Positions 6,190-9,911 of a stretch of DNA of 9,911 nucleotides are shown piece by piece. The translations under genes and the position numbers were made by a program. Numbering within the stretch: position 1 is the first letter of the stretch; each line of letters opens with the position of its first letter. The notes below the pieces were generated by a model. That model was given only the letters and a program-made list of their open reading frames with translations. It had not been told where the DNA came from and made no database searches. Source of the stretch: UBA11865 sp035686605 (GTDB lineage Bacteria; Chloroflexota; Anaerolineae; Promineifilales; Promineifilaceae); NCBI GenBank assembly GCA_035686605.1, contig DASRZI010000114.1:1-9911 (forward strand), in the 5' to 3' direction.

Positions 6190-6396
6190 TCCCGCACCAG
6201 GGAAAAAGAAAGTCGCGATTGGCACTGAGTCGACCTTTTTTTCCTTTAGGATCTCACGTGTTCCTGACGACGAAGCGAACATTAGACCAACAAGATTCTG
6301 CTAAATCCAGACCATCGATTTCAGAAGCACCGTGCTAAACGTGCCGCACAGATTTCTATGGATATGTGACCCATAGTGAAAGGGCTTGATCATACC

Positions 6397-6417
6397 AATT
6401 GTTACTTTGTAACAGTT
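6397..6417. promoter_or_regulatory. Zur-box-like operator upstream of znuA
   Basis: AATTGTTAC (6397-6405) and GTAACAGTT (6409-6417) form a palindrome around TTT, with one mismatch in nine base pairs. The core TGTTA-N5-TAACA has the same half-sites and spacing as the enterobacterial Zur box. It overlaps the proposed -35 and spacer, a place suited to repression by zinc-loaded Zur. No zur gene is in the window, and another Fur-family protein could be the binder. Confidence 0.55.
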
Positions 6418-6427
6418 GAAATAGAAT
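6399..6427 (+). promoter_or_regulatory. Sigma70-type promoter of znuA
   Basis: TTGTTA (6399-6404, four of six consensus bases) and TAGAAT (6422-6427, five of six) are separated by exactly 17 bases. Transcription would start near 6434, about 30 bases before the ATG at 6463. The -35 is inside the left arm of the Zur-like palindrome. Confidence 0.5.
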
Positions 6428-6462
6428 CGACCGCATCATTGGAAAATGAATTGAAGCCAGGA

Positions 6463-7425
6463 ATGAAACACCAAGGTCTGCACAATCCAAGTTATACGAT
6501 AATCCTGTTGGCCATCTTGATTATTTGCGTGGGTTGTGGTTCGCAAAGCTCGGATCCTCAAGCTGTGACGGAAGCGATCTCTGGAAACCGGATACACGTT
6601 ATGGCGACAACCACAATCGTCGGGGACGTTGTGAATGCTGTAGGTAGTGACTTGATCGACCTTGAAGTGCTTCTGCCACCTGGCTCCGACCCCCATGTCT
6701 ATGAGGTAACTCCAAGAGATATCGCAGCGCTGACCGAAGCTGACCTCGTTTTCGTCAACGGACTCGGATTGGAAGCGCTGCTCGAACCGGTGCTGCAGGA
6801 TGCTCGCGAGCAGAACAAAGTTGTTTCGGTTTCTGATGGAATTGCCAACATCCGATCACAGACGAGCGGTAGAAATGGGGAGGGAGATGACCTCGATCCC
6901 CACGTCTGGTTTGATCCCCTTCTTGTTATGAGCTGGGTCGACACAATTGAAAGCGCCCTCAGCGATGCCAATCCTGAGAATAGTGACGCATTCCACGCAA
7001 ACGCAGAGGAATACAGGCGGCAGCTTCTAGAATTGGATGAGTGGATCATCACGCAGATAGGCGAGATCCCTGTTGACAAACGGCTGGTAGTAACCGATCA
7101 TGATTCACTAGGTTATTTTGTGGACCGCTATGGGCTCGATCTGGTGGGCACCGTGATCCCTGGTTACGACACGCAAATTGAACCGTCGGCTAAGGAACTT
7201 GCGCAGCTAATCGAGAATATTGGGCAATATGGTGTTTCAGTCGTTTTTGTTAGCGATTCGGTAAATACTAGCCTGGCTGAGCAAATTGCCAATGATTCTG
7301 GAATCCGTCTCGTACGCCTCTCAACGGGTTCACTGACTGATGATTCGGGAAAGGCAGCAACATATCTAGATTTCATGCGCGCAAATGTTGAAACTATTAC
7401 TAATGCCTTGAGCTCCAGCTCCTAA
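6463..7425 (+). CDS. znuA: Zinc-type metal ABC transporter substrate-binding lipoprotein (ZnuA/TroA-like)
   Basis: This 320-residue cluster A-I binding protein would capture Zn2+ (or Mn2+) outside the membrane and pass it to an ABC importer. Residues 1-24 form a lipoprotein signal: a charged start, hydrophobic ILLAILII, then CVG before the lipidated C25. Ligands are H78 in DPHVYE, H147 in DPHVWFDP, H213 in TDHDSLGYF, and probably D293 or D294 near the C-terminus. A third His, where Mn-type PsaA proteins have Glu, favours zinc. The acidic linker (140-146) lacks the His-rich loop of many ZnuA proteins. The ATG at 6463 puts the signal peptide at the N-terminus; a GTG at 6376 would place promoter and operator inside the gene. 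Its Shine-Dalgarno site is weak, and an in-frame TTG at 6451 is an alternative. No metal-type permease or ATPase gene is adjacent. Confidence 0.92.
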   Translation: MKHQGLHNPSYTIILLAILIICVGCGSQSSDPQAVTEAISGNRIHVMATTTIVGDVVNAVGSDLIDLEVLLPPGSDPHVYEVTPRDIAALTEADLVFVNGLGLEALLEPVLQDAREQNKVVSVSDGIANIRSQTSGRNGEGDDLDPHVWFDPLLVMSWVDTIESALSDANPENSDAFHANAEEYRRQLLELDEWIITQIGEIPVDKRLVVTDHDSLGYFVDRYGLDLVGTVIPGYDTQIEPSAKELAQLIENIGQYGVSVVFVSDSVNTSLAEQIANDSGIRLVRLSTGSLTDDSGKAATYLDFMRANVETITNALSSSS

Positions 7426-7516
7426 ATCAGTCCAGCGAAAAACAGTGAACTATCGATCAATAAGTTGACATAAATATCCCAATCGAATCAGTTAGCCTGT
7501 TGGCTCTCTCCATCGC

Positions 7517-8374
7517 ATGCACATATTCCTCTATACGACTAACTTCATGATCATGATCATCGTACCGATTGTCCTCGGCTGGATGATTAACCGGAATCGA
7601 TCAGTTGGCTGGCGACTATTTGCTATAGGATGCGCCACGCTTATCATTTCCCAAATTGGGCATGTACCATTTAATTATATTGCTCTCCCGATACTCCGGG
7701 ATCAGATCGAACCATTATCGGCGATTACGCAATTGGTGCTTATCGCCGTATTTCTCGGCCTATCGGCGGCCCTTTTCGAGGAAGGAGCTCGATTCATTGG
7801 CTACCGCTTTTGGGCGAAAGATGCTCGCACTTGGGGAAAAGGAATGATGTTGGGCGCTGGTCACGGGGGAGCGGAAGCGATCATCCTAGGAGTACTTGTA
7901 GCCATTAACACCGTATTTCTGGTTGCCTGGCGATACGACCGGCTTACAACTCTAATACCGGCTGAACAGGAGCCGCTGATTGCGGCCTCTTTGGACAACT
8001 TTTTCTCAGCGCCATGGTACGCAACCATTCTGGGAGCTATTGAACGGATTTTTGCCATCATACTTCATTTGTCGTTTTCCCTTGCCGTAATGATGGCCTT
8101 CGTGAAACGGCAGCCATTGTGGTTCGCAGCGGCTATTGTATGGCACGCTCTGGCTGATGCTCTAGCTGTGTTTTCGGTTGCCATGTGGGGAGCATATGCG
8201 GCTGAAGCACTGATTGCGGCAATGGCTCTGGTAAGCCTCACTTTTATTCTGCGATTAAGACAGCCAGAACCCGAAATAATAGATCCTGATCCGCTAATTC
8301 CACCTGAATCGAAGCCAATATTGCAGATGGAACTTTCAGCGGATAAATTAGATGATAGCAAATACTTGTCATGA
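7517..8374 (+). CDS. YhfC-family predicted intramembrane protease
   Basis: A polytopic membrane protein (285 aa) with about seven or eight hydrophobic stretches and a charged, acidic tail (248-285). The motif order fits the YhfC family, related to CPBP/PrsW-type glutamic intramembrane proteases: FEEGAR (87-92) with E88, E89 and R92; GAGHGGAEA (113-121) with H116 and E120; ER...ILH (176-184) with H184; and VWHALAD (208-214) with H210. These embedded Glu and His residues are the likely active site; proteolysis in this family is predicted, not shown by the sequence. The ATG at 7517 lacks a clear Shine-Dalgarno site. It follows znuA by 91 bases and precedes the exporter ATPase by 19, so it is more likely the first gene of the exporter operon. 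Its substrate is unknown. Confidence 0.82.
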   Translation: MHIFLYTTNFMIMIIVPIVLGWMINRNRSVGWRLFAIGCATLIISQIGHVPFNYIALPILRDQIEPLSAITQLVLIAVFLGLSAALFEEGARFIGYRFWAKDARTWGKGMMLGAGHGGAEAIILGVLVAINTVFLVAWRYDRLTTLIPAEQEPLIAASLDNFFSAPWYATILGAIERIFAIILHLSFSLAVMMAFVKRQPLWFAAAIVWHALADALAVFSVAMWGAYAAEALIAAMALVSLTFILRLRQPEPEIIDPDPLIPPESKPILQMELSADKLDDSKYLS

Positions 8375-8393
8375 ATAGAGAAGAGACATATCG

Positions 8394-9296
8394 ATGATTG
8401 AGATGACCAACCTTACCAAGCAGTTCGATGAACATGTCGCCGTTGATCGCCTCTCGCTATCAATAGAAGAAGGTGAGGTCTTCGGCTTCCTTGGGCCGAA
8501 TGGGGCAGGGAAAACAACAACGGTGAGGATGTTGACCAGGCTGATTAATCCAACGTCAGGCAAAGCCACCGTCTACGGATATGAATTAGGTCGAGAGGAT
8601 CAGGAGATCCGCCGGAATGTGGGCATATTAACTGAAACCCCCGGACTCTATGATAGGTTGAGTGCTTGGAGAAATCTCCTGATCTACGCCAAGTTATATG
8701 AGGTGGAGGATCCACCCGGGCAAGTTGAGAAGTATCTTAGATGGCTCGACTTGTGGGATAGAAAAGATGATAGTGCGGGCACATTCAGTAAGGGTATGCG
8801 CCAGAAGCTAGCTATTGCCCGGGCCCTCATTCACGAGCCAGCGGTACTTTTTCTCGATGAGCCCACTGCTGGTCTAGATCCGGAGTCAGCCAAGCTCGTT
8901 CGTGATTTCATCGAGGAGCTCAGCGAGGCTGGACGGACCATCTTCCTGTGTACCCATAACCTTGATGAAGCCGATAGGTTATGTGACCGGATTGCCGTAT
9001 TCAATAAGCAGCTGCGAATTGTGGATACGACAGATGGTTTGCGAAAGCAGATCTATGGAAGAAAGGTCGTCTTCCACTTCGCCAATTCGGCGGATAAATA
9101 CGTCGAACTAGTCAAAAAATCGCCCCATGTGAAAGAAGTTGAAGTGATCGATAATAAAATCGTCATCTCCATGGACGAACCGGAGATTCACAATCCTGAA
9201 ATAATCAGAGACCTCGTTTCTGCAGGGGCTCAGATTCAATTTGTCGGCGAAATCCGTCATTCGCTCGAGGATATCTATCTTCAACTAGTAGATTAA
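8394..9296 (+). CDS. ABC exporter ATP-binding protein (NatA/DrrA-like)
   Basis: The cytoplasmic ATPase subunit of an ABC-2 exporter, 300 residues. It has Walker A GPNGAGKT (34-41), the signature FSKGMRQ (131-137, a variant of LSGGQ common in ABC-2 exporters), Walker B VLFLDEP (151-157), the D-loop GLD (160-162) and the H-loop H188 in THNLDEAD. The Q-loop region has TETPGLYDRLS with Glu instead of Gln, as is usual in the NatA/DrrA branch. Residues 215-300 are the accessory C-terminal domain of this branch, ending in SLEDIYLQLVD. The ATG at 8394 follows a purine-rich GAGAAGAG site. The permease gene starts eight bases after the stop, so the two are translated together. The substrate (drug, ion or peptide) cannot be read from the ATPase. 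Confidence 0.95.
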   Translation: MIEMTNLTKQFDEHVAVDRLSLSIEEGEVFGFLGPNGAGKTTTVRMLTRLINPTSGKATVYGYELGREDQEIRRNVGILTETPGLYDRLSAWRNLLIYAKLYEVEDPPGQVEKYLRWLDLWDRKDDSAGTFSKGMRQKLAIARALIHEPAVLFLDEPTAGLDPESAKLVRDFIEELSEAGRTIFLCTHNLDEADRLCDRIAVFNKQLRIVDTTDGLRKQIYGRKVVFHFANSADKYVELVKKSPHVKEVEVIDNKIVISMDEPEIHNPEIIRDLVSAGAQIQFVGEIRHSLEDIYLQLVD

Positions 9297-9304
9297 GGTT
9301 GGAC

Positions 9305-9911
9305 ATGAGTAAGATAATAACCATCGTAACCAAAGAGTGGGCTGAGGTGTTTAAGAACCGGCTGGTGCTATTCTCGGTCCTATTCCTGCCCTTAGTGTTT
9401 GTGGCGATGCCCTTGATATCGATCGGCGTAATGGGGAGTTTTGGAGATGAAGTAAGCGATGGGAGCGATCCAATTCCCGGGGCGGAGGTCCTCTGTCAAG
9501 GTCTCGAAGAGCTCGAGTGTGTCCAAGTCTATACCCTTGACCTCTTCACGTTGATGTTCATGATTTTGCCGATTATGATACCTGTGAGCATCGCCGCCTA
9601 CAGCATCGTCGGTGAAAAAACGGTCAGAAGCCTGGAGCCATTGTTAGCTACGCCTATCACGACGACAGAACTCGTTGTCGCGAAAATGCTGGCTGCAATT
9701 ATTCCGGCCGTGATCGCCACATGGCTTGCCTATGTCCTCTATGTCATCGGAGTTAATCTGTTGACTTCTCCAAACGTCTCCGCCAGACTGGTAGAACCTC
9801 TTTGGCTTATCGCCGTTTTCTTTGTCGGCCCCTTGCTAGCGATCCTCTCGGTCTGTATTGCCATCATGGTATCTTCACGTGTTACCGATCCACGAGTCGC
9901 AGAACAGCTAT
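9305..9911 (+). CDS. ABC-2 type exporter permease, cut by the right edge
   Basis: The first 202 residues of a membrane permease for the preceding ATPase. After MSKIITIVTKEWAEVFKNR, the typical amphipathic ABC-2 start, come a helix (about 21-43), an outside loop (44-76) with C64 and C72, a helix (about 78-102), and the conserved cytoplasmic GEKTVRSLEPLLATPIT (103-119), which is the coupling segment of NatB-like permeases. At least two more helices follow (about 126-150 and 166-190). The ATG at 9305 has AAGG overlapping the ATPase stop. The frame is open to base 9911 and continues beyond. The short outer loop contrasts with NatB-like permeases that have a large outside domain here. The substrate is unknown. 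Confidence 0.92.
   Translation, partial: MSKIITIVTKEWAEVFKNRLVLFSVLFLPLVFVAMPLISIGVMGSFGDEVSDGSDPIPGAEVLCQGLEELECVQVYTLDLFTLMFMILPIMIPVSIAAYSIVGEKTVRSLEPLLATPITTTELVVAKMLAAIIPAVIATWLAYVLYVIGVNLLTSPNVSARLVEPLWLIAVFFVGPLLAILSVCIAIMVSSRVTDPRVAEQL

Noticed and set aside
6298..6337. TGCTAAA occurring twice 33 bases apart upstream of znuA
   Set aside because: Seven-base direct repeats without symmetry or a third copy are expected by chance; the palindrome at 6397 is the stronger signal.
6376..6462. GTG at 6376 as the znuA start, adding 29 residues
   Set aside because: It has no ribosome binding site, it puts a charged stretch before the signal peptide, and it places the promoter and Zur-like palindrome inside the gene.
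7465..7470. Perfect TTGACA as a promoter for the YhfC-type gene
   Set aside because: No acceptable -10 hexamer is found 15 to 19 bases downstream, so I did not list it as a promoter, although a promoter in this gap is likely.

Overview
The window is bacterial chromosome of roughly balanced base composition. It holds nine complete or nearly complete protein genes, one gene cut by the right edge, and possibly the last codons of one cut by the left edge. I see no rRNA, tRNA, CRISPR array, insertion sequence or phage gene. The nearest guess for the organism is a Chloroflexota-like (Anaerolineae-type) lineage. This rests only on the gene set: a STAND-like ATPase opening with NPFVYGRPL, a cysteine-poor Trm112-type protein, and a YhfC-type membrane protein next to an ABC-2 exporter. 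It is a weak inference.

Layout. From 114 to 3286 three genes lie on the minus strand: a DtxR/MntR-family metalloregulator (114-824), a class III sirtuin (1143-1904) and the Mg2+ channel/transporter MgtE (1922-3286). mgtE and the sirtuin gene are 17 bases apart and probably co-transcribed. The regulator gene follows after a gene-free stretch of about 320 bases that holds its own promoter, a DtxR-like operator at the promoter's -10 edge, and a larger nested inverted repeat. A plus-strand MscS-family channel (3575-4657) is divergent from mgtE. It faces a minus-strand pair: a Trm112/UPF0434-like small protein (4806-5069) and a P-loop ATPase (5253-6173). Divergent from the ATPase is a zinc-type substrate-binding lipoprotein, ZnuA-like (6463-7425). 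Then come a YhfC-type predicted intramembrane protease (7517-8374), an ABC exporter ATPase (8394-9296) and its ABC-2 permease (9305 to beyond the edge). These last three are closely packed on the plus strand.

How they fit together. Divalent-metal homeostasis recurs: a regulator with manganese-type ligands, a magnesium channel and a zinc-binding lipoprotein, with MscS adding osmotic protection. The two best regulatory signals agree with this. One is a DtxR-like box beside the regulator's own promoter. The other is a near-perfect palindrome of Zur-box geometry (TGTTA-N5-TAACA) overlapping a good sigma70-type promoter just before znuA. The second also argues that znuA starts at the ATG at 6463, not at the upstream GTG at 6376. 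The right-hand operon couples a predicted membrane protease to an export ABC transporter and is the best candidate for an undescribed functional unit. None of the genes looks broken.
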